Below, piece after piece: positions 6,010-12,399 of a stretch of DNA of 27,053 nucleotides. The DNA is taken from the IMG/VR virus record IMGVR_UViG_3300020418_000039, positions 1 to 27,053 of that record. One strand, 5' to 3'. Source of the DNA: a virus. The translations under genes were made by a program, and so were the position numbers. Below the pieces are notes generated by a model. The model searched no databases and had not been told where the DNA came from. It saw only the letters and a program-made list of their open reading frames with translations. Position 1 is the first letter of the stretch, and the number at the start of each line of letters is the position of its first letter.

Positions 6010-6404
6010 TCACCAAAGTCTTCTTCATCTTCTTCATATCCATAATTAATAAAAATTTCAGATCCAGCAGGAATATCTTCTGTTGCATAATGACGCATGA
6101 CTTCATTGACTGTATCAAGTTCATAGGCTGCATTATAATCAACTGAGTGATTGTATAATCCAGCAAATCCGAAACCTAATACTGATTCGTCAGTCTGGTT
6201 ATTATCAGCTGAATCGTATGTATAGCGGACAAGTATATCTGATTTTTTAGAAAGCTCTTTGTACGGAAACGTACAGTAAGGAGATTCTTGTAAGACATCA
6301 TGCATTTCAATATCGTCAGATGTAAACACACCCCAACGATGTGTATCAGATCTAGCAATATAAAGACCGGGATGACAATATAGCTCGTCAAGTTCTAAGT
6401 TCAT
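6003..6404 (-). CDS. SET-domain protein (putative protein lysine methyltransferase)
   Basis: A 133-aa protein with the order of SET motifs: RWGVFTSDDIEMHDVLQE at the N-terminal strand region, then LGFGFAGLYNHSVDYNAAYE where NHS matches the SET N-H-S/N-H-x core, then MRHYATEDIPAGSEIFINYGYEE matching the A-x-x-D-I-x-x-G-E-E-x-x-x-x-Y-G signature. The catalytic-site Tyr in NYGY is present. Short length is typical of minimal bacterial or viral SET proteins. It ends in an acidic tail. It is a lone minus-strand gene with an upstream TAGAATA element at 6425. A methyl acceptor cannot be named; host or phage protein modification is inference. Confidence 0.75.
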   Translation of the reverse strand: MNLELDELYCHPGLYIARSDTHRWGVFTSDDIEMHDVLQESPYCTFPYKELSKKSDILVRYTYDSADNNQTDESVLGFGFAGLYNHSVDYNAAYELDTVNEVMRHYATEDIPAGSEIFINYGYEEDEEDFGDY

Positions 6405-6424
6405 AAATATGATTGCTTTGAAAG

Positions 6425-6431
6425 TATTCTA
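6425..6431 (-). promoter_or_regulatory. TAGAATA -10-like element for the SET gene
   Basis: On the minus strand TAGAATA lies 21 bp before the SET gene ATG, matching the elements before the endolysin (1315-1330) and kinase-fold (8921-8927) genes. TAGAAT differs from the sigma-70 -10 consensus at one base. Inference only; no -35 match. Confidence 0.35.
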
Positions 6432-6491
6432 GAAAAAAATAAGTATTTATATGAGATACAATTAAGAAAAGGCCTCATATTCATTTAAATC

Positions 6492-6728
6492 ATGATTGAG
6501 TCGATTATTAGTGCTACTATAGCTGTAGTTACTGGTGGTTTTGTGCTTACATCAAAAATAAGCTCTAAATTAGATAATTTAGACAAAAGAATTGATGGAG
6601 TTGAATTAAGTATGGCACAAAATTATGTGACAAAAAATGACTTTGAAAAAACGCTAGAGCGTGTAGAAGGTCATATGATTCGAATTGAAGAAAAATTAGA
6701 TGAACTTGTTATAAATCAGACTCGCTAA
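6492..6728 (+). CDS. Membrane-anchored coiled-coil protein (possible lysis protein)
   Basis: A 78-aa protein with an N-terminal transmembrane helix (ISATIAVVTGGFVLTS) and a long heptad-patterned coiled coil (SSKLDNLDKRIDGVEL, then KTLERVEGHMIRIEEKLD). The topology resembles XhlA/holin-type accessory proteins and small cyanophage proteins of the same layout. Its neighbours at 5615 and 7513 also have N-terminal membrane segments, and 7737 encodes an endolysin-like module, so a lysis role is a reasonable but unproven inference. Confidence 0.65.
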   Translation: MIESIISATIAVVTGGFVLTSKISSKLDNLDKRIDGVELSMAQNYVTKNDFEKTLERVEGHMIRIEEKLDELVINQTR

Positions 6729-6799
6729 AAATATTACTTAAGTACATAAAAAGAACGGACCTACGTTACATTCTTAGTAAGTTCCTTAAATAAGAACGA

Positions 6800-7252
6800 A
6801 TGGGTATCGCTGAAGACTGGGCTGACTTAATGTTCAGCCTAGATTGCCTTTCTAAAGGCTCTGCTAAGCGTAAGTTCCGCAAGTCAATTAAATACGGCTG
6901 GGGCGGCTTATGTGCATATTGTCGCTCTAATCGAGCAACAACACTGGATCACATAAAACCAAAATCAAAAGGGGGCAGCAGTCTTAGAAGCAACCTTATT
7001 CCTTGCTGTCAAGAATGCAATCACTCAAAAGGTTCAGAACCATGGTTAGTATGGTTTAAACGGCAGAAGTTTTACAACGAAACTGCCAAAGAATTAATTG
7101 AAGAATGGATTTCAAACAAAAGATTTATTGAGGAAGAACTAGATGAATGCGCAGTTAACAATCGAGCAACGTTTTGCTCTTACGAGAGCGAGATACGAAG
7201 TTACGAGAATGAGCCGACCAGCGTTAGAGAAGACAGCTTTACGGCTGCTTAA
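6800..7252 (+). CDS. HNH endonuclease
   Basis: A 150-aa nuclease with a complete HNH/McrA-type motif: CAYC (structural zinc Cys pair) near residue 40, LDHIKPKSKGG with the catalytic Asp-His, SNLIPCCQECNHSKG with Asn, the second Cys pair and the final His. The remaining C-terminal part is charged and probably less constrained, because its last 37 codons overlap the NblA-like gene in another frame. As a stand-alone gene it could be a homing-type nuclease or packaging-associated; its position away from a terminase favours a free HNH. Confidence 0.85.
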   Translation: MGIAEDWADLMFSLDCLSKGSAKRKFRKSIKYGWGGLCAYCRSNRATTLDHIKPKSKGGSSLRSNLIPCCQECNHSKGSEPWLVWFKRQKFYNETAKELIEEWISNKRFIEEELDECAVNNRATFCSYESEIRSYENEPTSVREDSFTAA

Positions 7253-7478
7253 ATCAAGAATGGAACAAAAAAATGGTGTTCAAGAAACACTAATGTCTAA
7301 TGGCATCGTCTTTAAAATTGATGAGCAACAAAGTGGGCTTCCTGAAATAATTTCCGAGGAAACATTTTGTGAATTGCTCGAACTAAATGTTGAAAACTCT
7401 GAAGAATTACCCACTGATATCATGGACGAAGGATGGGAAGATGATGATTTAGAAGACGATGGTCTCACCTTTGTTTAA
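7143..7478 (+). CDS. NblA-like protein with acidic C-terminal extension
   Basis: Residues 3-43 read LTIEQRFALTRARYEV, then RMSRPALEKTALRLLKSRM and KN. This fits the NblA pattern L-[ST]-x-E-Q-x-F-x-L...V-x-x-M-S-R...LL...M-x-x-x-N of phycobilisome degradation adaptors, two helices that bring phycobiliproteins to Clp protease. Phage NblA homologues are known in cyanophages. Here the core is followed by ~60 acidic residues (ending EDDDLEDDGL), which ordinary NblA lacks, so the function may differ. The start overlaps the HNH gene by 110 bp in another frame; ATG 7143 is needed to retain the conserved region. Confidence 0.55.
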   Translation: MNAQLTIEQRFALTRARYEVTRMSRPALEKTALRLLKSRMEQKNGVQETLMSNGIVFKIDEQQSGLPEIISEETFCELLELNVENSEELPTDIMDEGWEDDDLEDDGLTFV

Positions 7479-7512
7479 ATGCAGTTAGACTTTGTGTAAT
7501 TAAAACATACAC

Positions 7513-7737
7513 ATGGAATATATTGCAGCACCAATAATTAGTTTATTATTGGCATTAAAGTTTACAGATTGGAAAGCAAAAAAGTTAGAAGAACGTATAT
7601 CTAGTACTTATCAACAAATTGAACTTGTAAAAAAAGATATTGAATTACGAGAAGCAGAGCTGCCTAAAAAAGTAATGACTACTGTCATTCCATTAGCCAA
7701 AGCAGTAAAGACGTTGAATCAGCAGGTTGGATTGTGA
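7513..7737 (+). CDS. Small membrane coiled-coil protein
   Basis: A 74-aa protein starting at ATG 7513 with a short hydrophobic N-terminus (IAAPIISLLLALKF), then a strongly charged helix (KAKKLEERISSTYQQIELVKKDIELRE presented here only in part) and an amphipathic end. The layout is the same as that of the 6492 protein: membrane anchor plus coiled coil. Its stop overlaps the ATG of the endolysin-module gene by one base (TGATG), so the two are coupled. Possibly a holin-type or inner-membrane lysis accessory; no family name is claimed. Confidence 0.6.
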   Translation: MEYIAAPIISLLLALKFTDWKAKKLEERISSTYQQIELVKKDIELREAELPKKVMTTVIPLAKAVKTLNQQVGL

Positions 7738-7919
7738 TGGCAAAGGTGAATTTACTTAGATTTTTCAAAGCATTTTCAAATTCACCACATCATATTGCTG
7801 CAGTTAATATGCTACAAGATGCTATTGATCCAGAACTATTGCACAAAAATGCTGATTGGATAATTTGTTTTGAAGCTGAAAATGAATCTGATCCTCAAAC
7901 AGCGATCTATAATATATAA
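7737..7919 (+). CDS. Standalone copy of the endolysin N-terminal module
   Basis: A 60-aa protein beginning at ATG 7737 in a TGATG overlap. It aligns by eye along its length with residues ~5-55 of the GH19 endolysin: LLRFFKAF vs FKNFFKYY, AVNMLQDAIDPELL vs AIELLYDNLPQDLL, KNADWI vs DNTNWI. The module therefore exists both fused to the enzyme and alone. Likely roles are wall or partner binding, or regulation of the lysin; none is demonstrated. It lies downstream of two membrane coiled-coil genes, which suggests a dispersed lysis set. Confidence 0.6.
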   Translation: MAKVNLLRFFKAFSNSPHHIAAVNMLQDAIDPELLHKNADWIICFEAENESDPQTAIYNI

Positions 7920-7939
7920 GTAAAGATAAGGAATTTATA

Positions 7940-8230
7940 GTGGCTGTAGATCGACGCCGATTACGGAAAGGAGATTCATATACGCCAAACTTTCGTGGTC
8001 CTGCCTTAGCAAAACAACGGGCTGCTGCTTATAGATATAGAAAGCAAGCAGAGCCATTCAGAACTGAAAGAGCACCAGGTACAGGTGGATTTGGGTCTGG
8101 GCTTGAAACTCAAATTATGCGTAATTATCAAAAACAATATGATCGTGAACGAGCTGAATCATTGAGACCTGAAACTGAGATTCAGGCAAGTATTTTAAAC
8201 AAAATTCAAACCGCTAATCAGCAAAACTAG
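7940..8230 (+). CDS. Hypothetical basic protein, 96 aa
   Basis: Starts at GTG 7940, preceded by AAGGAA at a good Shine-Dalgarno distance. It is rich in Arg, Gln, Ala and Tyr, with segments LAKQRAAAYRYRKQAEPF, GTGGFGSGLETQIM and NYQKQYDRERAESL. No transmembrane segment or enzyme motif is present. It is the last gene of the plus-strand block and ends three bases before the stop of the converging kinase-fold gene. Possibly a structural or internal virion protein by composition; family not recognised. Confidence 0.6.
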   Translation: MAVDRRRLRKGDSYTPNFRGPALAKQRAAAYRYRKQAEPFRTERAPGTGGFGSGLETQIMRNYQKQYDRERAESLRPETEIQASILNKIQTANQQN

Positions 8231-8232
8231 AT

Positions 8233-8895
8233 CTATTTAATCTTCTGCAAACGACTGAAGCCTTGCTTAGCTACATCCATAGCTTCAGCTACATCGCCAC
8301 CCTCTAATAAGTCCATAACCGTAGCTCGATAAATACTTGCAATATCATCTAAGCCAGCAGCCTCAAAGCCTTCTGCTGTAGCCATAGCAAGAGTTGCTAC
8401 TTGTTCAGAACCTTCAACTTTATCGGCAATACCAAAGTCAAGCTGCATAGGACGACCAGTCATTTTGTTTTGAACCATATTATCTGCTTTACGATCTTCT
8501 AAACGAACGCCTTTTAATGCTAAATGTCCTAATTGCTGAGCAGTTTGAATATTAATCTTTCGGTCGGAAGGAAATAGATTTTTACTATCAGATTGAACAG
8601 GTTCGTAGTTGGTACGTACATCCCTCATTTCAAAACGATTACCTACATCACCAGGAAAAGTTTCAATAGCAGCCACTTTAGGTGCAATTCCTAAATCAGC
8701 TGCAATCGACTGAAGATTGGCCTCTTCAACAAAGTTATTTTCAAAACTATTTGGATAACTTTGCTTTATGACATTCCCAGGAATATTAGAATTATAAACT
8801 ACACCATATGCCCCACTACCAATAGGATTGGCGCGATTATTTGCAAGCGTACGTTCTTTAAGTAATTCAGCTATAAGTTCACCTGCTTTACGCAT
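8233..8895 (-). CDS. Protein-kinase-fold protein
   Basis: A 220-aa protein with the kinase landmarks in order: Gly-rich loop GSGAYGVVY (G26, G28, G31), the beta3 Lys in NVIKQS (K44), alpha-C Glu in VEEAN (E57/E58), catalytic loop EDRKADNM giving D134-x-K136-x-x-N139, and DFG at 153-155. All residues needed for ATP and magnesium binding seem present, though the HRD His is replaced and the C-lobe is small, with little room for a normal activation segment. It could be an active Ser/Thr-type or atypical kinase, or an internal virion kinase-fold protein. Lone minus-strand gene with a TAGAATA element 26 bp upstream. Confidence 0.7.
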   Translation of the reverse strand: MRKAGELIAELLKERTLANNRANPIGSGAYGVVYNSNIPGNVIKQSYPNSFENNFVEEANLQSIAADLGIAPKVAAIETFPGDVGNRFEMRDVRTNYEPVQSDSKNLFPSDRKINIQTAQQLGHLALKGVRLEDRKADNMVQNKMTGRPMQLDFGIADKVEGSEQVATLAMATAEGFEAAGLDDIASIYRATVMDLLEGGDVAEAMDVAKQGFSRLQKIK

Positions 8896-8920
8896 TTCAT
8901 ATTTACTTAGGTAATATATC

Positions 8921-8927
8921 TATTCTA
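8921..8927 (-). promoter_or_regulatory. TAGAATA -10-like element for the kinase-fold gene
   Basis: Third copy of TAGAATA, 26 bp upstream of the ATG at 8895, followed on the minus strand by GATATATTACC. Together with copies near 1324 and 6425 it marks every isolated minus-strand gene in the left block. Inferred promoter element. Confidence 0.35.
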
Positions 8928-8936
8928 CGAAAATAT

Positions 8937-8961
8937 AAAAAAAGACCCGCAGAATGCGGGC
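8937..8961 (-). terminator. Rho-independent terminator of the 8974 gene
   Basis: On the minus strand GCCCGC-ATTCT-GCGGGT forms a stem, followed by C and a run of seven T. It lies directly after the stop of the 56-aa gene and upstream of the kinase-fold gene. This is the clearest intrinsic terminator in the window and ends the minus-strand block. Confidence 0.8.
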
Positions 8962-8973
8962 CTTAAATATTAT

Positions 8974-9144
8974 TCAGTTGTAGCAGTACTGCACACCACG
9001 ATAGGTGTAGCACTTTCCAGACTTGTCTTGTTTAGTCCAAGTCATAGTTTGCAGTTCGTTGTTGATGTGATGCTGACGCTCAGCTTGATTACGCAGCTCT
9101 TTACGGCGGGCAGAAAGTAAACCCTGTACAGTCAGGTTAGACAT
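8974..9144 (-). CDS. Small protein with YRGVxY motif (DUF4278-like end)
   Basis: A 56-aa protein starting at ATG 9144 (MSNLTVQGLLSARRKELR), which has GGAG at the right spacing; the longer TTG frame is not needed. The first 40 residues form a charged helix. The C-terminus reads KCYTYRGVQYCYN, which resembles the Y-R-G-V-x-Y core of DUF4278, a small family common in cyanobacteria. The two Cys flanking the motif are unusual. It is followed by a strong terminator and preceded by an intergenic gap, so it is probably its own well-expressed transcript. Confidence 0.6.
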   Translation of the reverse strand: MSNLTVQGLLSARRKELRNQAERQHHINNELQTMTWTKQDKSGKCYTYRGVQYCYN

Positions 9145-9267
9145 AATGTACTCCAATAAGTGTGAATGAATTTCCGTTGCTTCAGCCCTCAAGGCTTACT
9201 TGCGAAGTCAAAGACTTTCAACGCACTTACTTTTAGTATAAATAAATACTGTTGTTTATGGCGAACA
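9145..9267. other. Intergenic gap between polymerase and YRGVxY gene
   Basis: 123 bp with no gene. On the minus strand it contains AT-rich TATTTATTTATACT near 9233-9246 that could serve as a -10 region for the 56-aa gene, and a GGAGTAC just before its ATG. I see no hairpin that would stop transcription from the polymerase. Confidence 0.3.
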
Positions 9268-10575
9268 TTAATGAGTATTTGCCCAATTTTCTCCATGATC
9301 TGCAGAAGCAGTGATTGGAACACGAAAGTTATAGTAACGTCCTGCTTCAGGTGCCGAATTTTCTAGCAACATTTTGACCCTATCAACTTCTTGGGGTACA
9401 ACCGACAGCTGCTGTTCATCGTGCACGTATGCACAACGGGTGTAGTCAATGTTGTAGGTAAGGCCTGCGCTATCAAGCATCTGCTGAGAGATCACCACCC
9501 AACGCTTGGATAGGATGGCTCCAGCTGATTGAAGTAGGTAGTTGAGGGCGGCGTGCTCAGCACGGCAGAATATAGGACGCCCATCAAGCCCCCTAAGACG
9601 ACCGCTTCCACGAACCTTATGTTTAACTGCATCAATAAGTGGCTCCAATCCAGGAATTGCATCAAGAAATTTGCGCCGTAGTTCGCTGCCTAGCTGCTTC
9701 TTCTGAGCATCGCTAAGCTCAGGATGCAAGCTATGGCCGAGCTTCTGGTCGCCGGCTCCATAGATGAACGCATAGCAAATTGTCTTGACTTCTTTACGAG
9801 TGCAACCAACACGGTCTGCGTTTTGCTGGTGAATGTCTCCATTGCACACAACGTCTGCAAACGCCCCCTCGTCATAGACAGATAGGTAATGCCCTAAGCA
9901 TCTGAGCTCTAAGCCTTCCAAGTCAGCCCCGACCATGACATGACCAGGATGTGGAACAAACAACTGACGTGCCCAAGGTGCGGACACCACTTGTCCAAGG
10001 TTGGGACCACGGTGCGCGTTACGCCCGGTTTGGGTCGCAAGAGTGCAGCTGTGGTGAATACACCCGTCATCTTCAATTGTGTTGAACCAGGAATTTGTCC
10101 CCTCAGACAGCTGGCCCAACCATTTCTGTAAGGTCAACAGACGGATGAACATTTCACACTCCTCATGCAGGAGCTTGTTGCCTTGAGATAAAGCAAGGTC
10201 ACGCATCTCAGAAAGGGTTGCCTCATCAACCTTGGGCTTACCTGTGTCTGTGACTTTGGTGAAGCGAGCTCCACGGAAGTTCTGCAATGCCCAGGCAATA
10301 TGTTGACGTGATGTTGGGTTGAAGTCCAACAGCTTCGTCAAAGGAGCACCGGCTATATATCCCTTAGTCTTGTTTGCCCGTTTAGGTGTATAAACTTTTC
10401 CTGGTACATAAATATAACGTGATTGAATTGATTGCTCAAGTTGGGTAACTTCTTCTTGGAGTTCACCACGCACTCTCTCTGCAGCAGCTACATCAAAACG
10501 GAAGCCACTGGCTTCTTGTTGTGACATGATTTCTGCCATCTGCATTTCAAGCAGTACACAATCATTTATAGTCAT
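9268..10575 (-). CDS. Family A DNA polymerase, polymerase domain only
   Basis: A 435-aa replicative polymerase lacking a fused exonuclease. Motif A is GADLEGLELR (~residue 217), motif B RKEVKTICYAFIYGAG (~258-273) and motif C YVHDEQQ (~382); the catalytic Asps and the motif B Arg and Lys are present. At the position equivalent to E. coli Phe762 it has Tyr, as in T7 polymerase. The start at ATG 10575 forms an ATGA overlap with the stop of the exonuclease gene, so the two halves of a T7-like polymerase are made as separate, coupled polypeptides. The longer frame to 10611 would lie inside the exonuclease. Confidence 0.9.
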   Translation of the reverse strand: MTINDCVLLEMQMAEIMSQQEASGFRFDVAAAERVRGELQEEVTQLEQSIQSRYIYVPGKVYTPKRANKTKGYIAGAPLTKLLDFNPTSRQHIAWALQNFRGARFTKVTDTGKPKVDEATLSEMRDLALSQGNKLLHEECEMFIRLLTLQKWLGQLSEGTNSWFNTIEDDGCIHHSCTLATQTGRNAHRGPNLGQVVSAPWARQLFVPHPGHVMVGADLEGLELRCLGHYLSVYDEGAFADVVCNGDIHQQNADRVGCTRKEVKTICYAFIYGAGDQKLGHSLHPELSDAQKKQLGSELRRKFLDAIPGLEPLIDAVKHKVRGSGRLRGLDGRPIFCRAEHAALNYLLQSAGAILSKRWVVISQQMLDSAGLTYNIDYTRCAYVHDEQQLSVVPQEVDRVKMLLENSAPEAGRYYNFRVPITASADHGENWANTH

Positions 10576-11096
10576 GAGTAATCTTCCATACGACGTTTCA
10601 TTAGTGCCCAAAGCTTGAGCGTTACTTCAGTGTCTTGGATGCAGTAGTCAAGCATCTCAGGCGTATAAACAGACCAGTTGCCTTCGTGCTTGCCAAAGTC
10701 ACCTTTAAAGCACTTAAGGCGATAACCCCAGGCTTCAAGGCTATGTCGTCCGTACAGCCTTTGTGGCATTCCGTGTGGACGACGTTCGTAGTCTCTATCT
10801 GCAATATGTGGATAAAAAAGACGGCTTAGAACAAGAGTATCAATGGCTTGGCCCTGAGGCTTGAATTCAGGAAACTGCTCTTTGATTAATGGGATGTCAT
10901 AGCCAATGATGTTATGGCCAATCAATAAATCCGCCTGCTCTAGTTCTTTTACTCCTTGTATGATTGATTGCTCAGGACGATGGTCAAACACAGAAGTGCC
11001 GCCATCGTTACCGTTACGCATAACAATGCAGTGAATACGGGATCCTTGTCGTAATAAACCAGTGGATTCAAGGTCAAAAATAATTTGTTCATTCAT
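10572..11096 (-). CDS. 3'-5' exonuclease (DnaQ-like), split from the polymerase
   Basis: A 174-aa proofreading exonuclease. Exo I is FDLESTG (Asp and Glu metal ligands) at the N-terminus, Exo II is GHNIIGYDIPLI, and Exo III is YCIQDTEVTLKLW (Y-x-x-x-D). The order and length match the exonuclease domain of T7-type family A polymerases. ATG 11096 (MNEQIIFD) is chosen because it overlaps the upstream stop (GATGAATGA) and starts directly at the Exo I strand. The polymerase follows with a 4-nt overlap, so the two products probably assemble into one enzyme. Confidence 0.85.
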   Translation of the reverse strand: MNEQIIFDLESTGLLRQGSRIHCIVMRNGNDGGTSVFDHRPEQSIIQGVKELEQADLLIGHNIIGYDIPLIKEQFPEFKPQGQAIDTLVLSRLFYPHIADRDYERRPHGMPQRLYGRHSLEAWGYRLKCFKGDFGKHEGNWSVYTPEMLDYCIQDTEVTLKLWALMKRRMEDYS

Positions 11097-11640
11097 CGAA
11101 GGTGTCTTTTGCATTATCTGGATCATATTCATCTGGCGTGAACGGGTTCGCTTCTGGGAAGAGAACTGAATCAATGTTTCTGTCATTTGTATTTTGTGTA
11201 AATCTTGGGTCTTCATCTAGAAATATAGGTTCAATTGCTACTTGTAATTCTCTTGCTAAACGACCGGCACGTCTAAATTCTTCTCGATAATATGGCTCCC
11301 ACTCATGAGCAAGTATTACAATTTTACGAATACCCATCATATGTGCTTGAAAAATAGATGTAGAAAATGGATATCTAGTGCTGTATATAACTGCGCCAAT
11401 AGCTGGAGTACCAGCTTTAGCAGCAGCAGCTACTGCATATGAAATGCAATCAACTTCAACTTTACTGTCAGTTAATAAACTTCTACCATTTCCAATAATT
11501 TCTCGGTCACGTACAATAATACATCCTCCAGGAGATTTTGGATGTGTTGAAGCTTGTGCAATAGTTTGTGCAACATTTATAAAATATTTCTCTTTATTTT
11601 TAATAAAAGTTGGGTCACCTTTAGGACTGGGCATATCCAC
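11089..11640 (-). CDS. dCMP deaminase-like protein with lost zinc site
   Basis: A 183-aa protein with the deaminase fold pattern: helix FINVAQTIAQAS, strand GGCIIVRDREIIGNG, helix YAVAAAAKAGTPAIG, strand AVIYSTRYPF, and GIRKIVIL. Where active enzymes have His-Ala-Glu it has Asp64-Cys65-Ile66, and where they have Pro-Cys-x-x-Cys it has Pro91-Phe92-Ser-Thr-Ser95. All three zinc ligands and the proton-shuttling Glu are missing, so ordinary deamination is not expected. The C-terminal ~50 residues are acidic and low-complexity. It is coupled to the exonuclease (8-bp overlap), so a structural or regulatory role at the replisome is conceivable. Confidence 0.65.
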   Translation of the reverse strand: MDMPSPKGDPTFIKNKEKYFINVAQTIAQASTHPKSPGGCIIVRDREIIGNGRSLLTDSKVEVDCISYAVAAAAKAGTPAIGAVIYSTRYPFSTSIFQAHMMGIRKIVILAHEWEPYYREEFRRAGRLARELQVAIEPIFLDEDPRFTQNTNDRNIDSVLFPEANPFTPDEYDPDNAKDTFDE

Positions 11641-11654
11641 ATCAATAATTTATT

Positions 11655-11668
11655 GACTCTATATTAGG
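11655..11668 (-). promoter_or_regulatory. CCTAATATAGAGTC element upstream of the deaminase-like gene
   Basis: One of several similar words before minus-strand starts: CCTAATATAGAGTC here, CCTAAATAGAGAGTC at 13416-13430, CCTTTAATATAAAGACTG at 19595-19612, and CCTTTAATAAGA at 21521-21534. They share CCT(TT)AA-TA followed by an A/G-rich half. Candidate middle-gene promoter or operator. In this gap it also supplies the AGGA ahead of the plus-strand gene at 11671. Confidence 0.35.
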
Positions 11669-11670
11669 AA

Positions 11671-11958
11671 GTGACTGATTTAGATGCGAGAATAATGAAT
11701 TCAGAAAATAAAAAGTCGTTTAAAAGTAATGAAGTTGATTACAATATGGTGCACAATCCTAAACATTACACACAAGGACGTGTAGAAGCTATAGATGTAA
11801 TTGAAGATTCAATCAATAGTGCGCCATCTCCAATGTTAGGGTTTCTTCAAGGCCAAGTTTTAAAATATATGATTAGACTTTGGCATAAAAAGAAAAGTAA
11901 AGAAGATGCTGAAAAAGCGCAATGGTATCTCAATAGATTAATTAATTCGCTAGACTAA
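11671..11958 (+). CDS. DUF3310 protein (SaV-like, nucleotide-kinase-annotated family)
   Basis: A 95-aa protein containing the DUF3310 signature: HNPKHYTQGRVEAIDVIE at residues ~28-45, then LGFLQGQVLKYMIRLWHKK and DAEKAQWYLNRLI. This family is common in phages, often near replication genes, and is sometimes annotated as a nucleotide kinase without strong proof. The start is GTG 11671, with AGGA very close upstream; ATG 11695 is an alternative that keeps the whole conserved domain. It is a lone plus-strand gene in the minus-strand module and ends at a bidirectional hairpin. Confidence 0.85.
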   Translation: MTDLDARIMNSENKKSFKSNEVDYNMVHNPKHYTQGRVEAIDVIEDSINSAPSPMLGFLQGQVLKYMIRLWHKKKSKEDAEKAQWYLNRLINSLD

Positions 11959-11962
11959 TAAA

Positions 11963-11986
11963 GCCGCAGATATGCGGCCTTGTTGT
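11963..11986. terminator. Bidirectional terminator between convergent genes
   Basis: GCCGCA-GATA-TGCGGC forms a perfect 6-bp stem. On the plus strand it is followed by CTTGTTGT, on the minus strand by TTTATT. It lies between the DUF3310 stop (11958) and the stop of the minus-strand gene at 11986, where a shared terminator is expected. Confidence 0.7.
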
Positions 11987-12399
11987 CAGCAGCGACGAAA
12001 GAATAGATATTTGTCACGTAGTTCAAAATTCTCATGATCTTGGATGTGTGGCAATAAGTTTGTATAAGTAAAAGTAAGGTCATGAGTTGTATGAGTGAAG
12101 TAAGCAGAGATACCTTCAGATAACTCAGATTCGTTAGGTTGATACCACGCTTTAATTGAAAAACATTCCCAAGGCTCAAGTCCTTGTGACACCCAACTGT
12201 TCAGCTCTTCTAAGCGCTGAGCAGTTTTTATTATGTGTTGTTCGTGAGCCTCAGAAATGGGTAAAAATAATTGAGAGTTTTGATAAAGTAAAGCGTGCTT
12301 CCACATTAAAGTTCCATCTTTTGTGATGAGACGGCAAGGATGAACTTTGCTCTCAGAAGGAAGCACATAAAAATAATCTTGAGCAATATGTTTACTCAT
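11986..12399 (-). CDS. Hypothetical protein, 137 aa
   Basis: Family not recognised. It begins MSKHIAQDYFYVLPSE and has a mixed beta pattern early (CRLITKDGTLMWKHALL), a central helix (EQHIIKTAQRLEELNSWV) and an aromatic C-terminus ending KYLFFRRC. No membrane segment or known catalytic motif is present. Its ATG overlaps the last base of the stop of the Dam-like gene (TAATG), so it is cotranslated with it. Confidence 0.6.
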   Translation of the reverse strand: MSKHIAQDYFYVLPSESKVHPCRLITKDGTLMWKHALLYQNSQLFLPISEAHEQHIIKTAQRLEELNSWVSQGLEPWECFSIKAWYQPNESELSEGISAYFTHTTHDLTFTYTNLLPHIQDHENFELRDKYLFFRRC

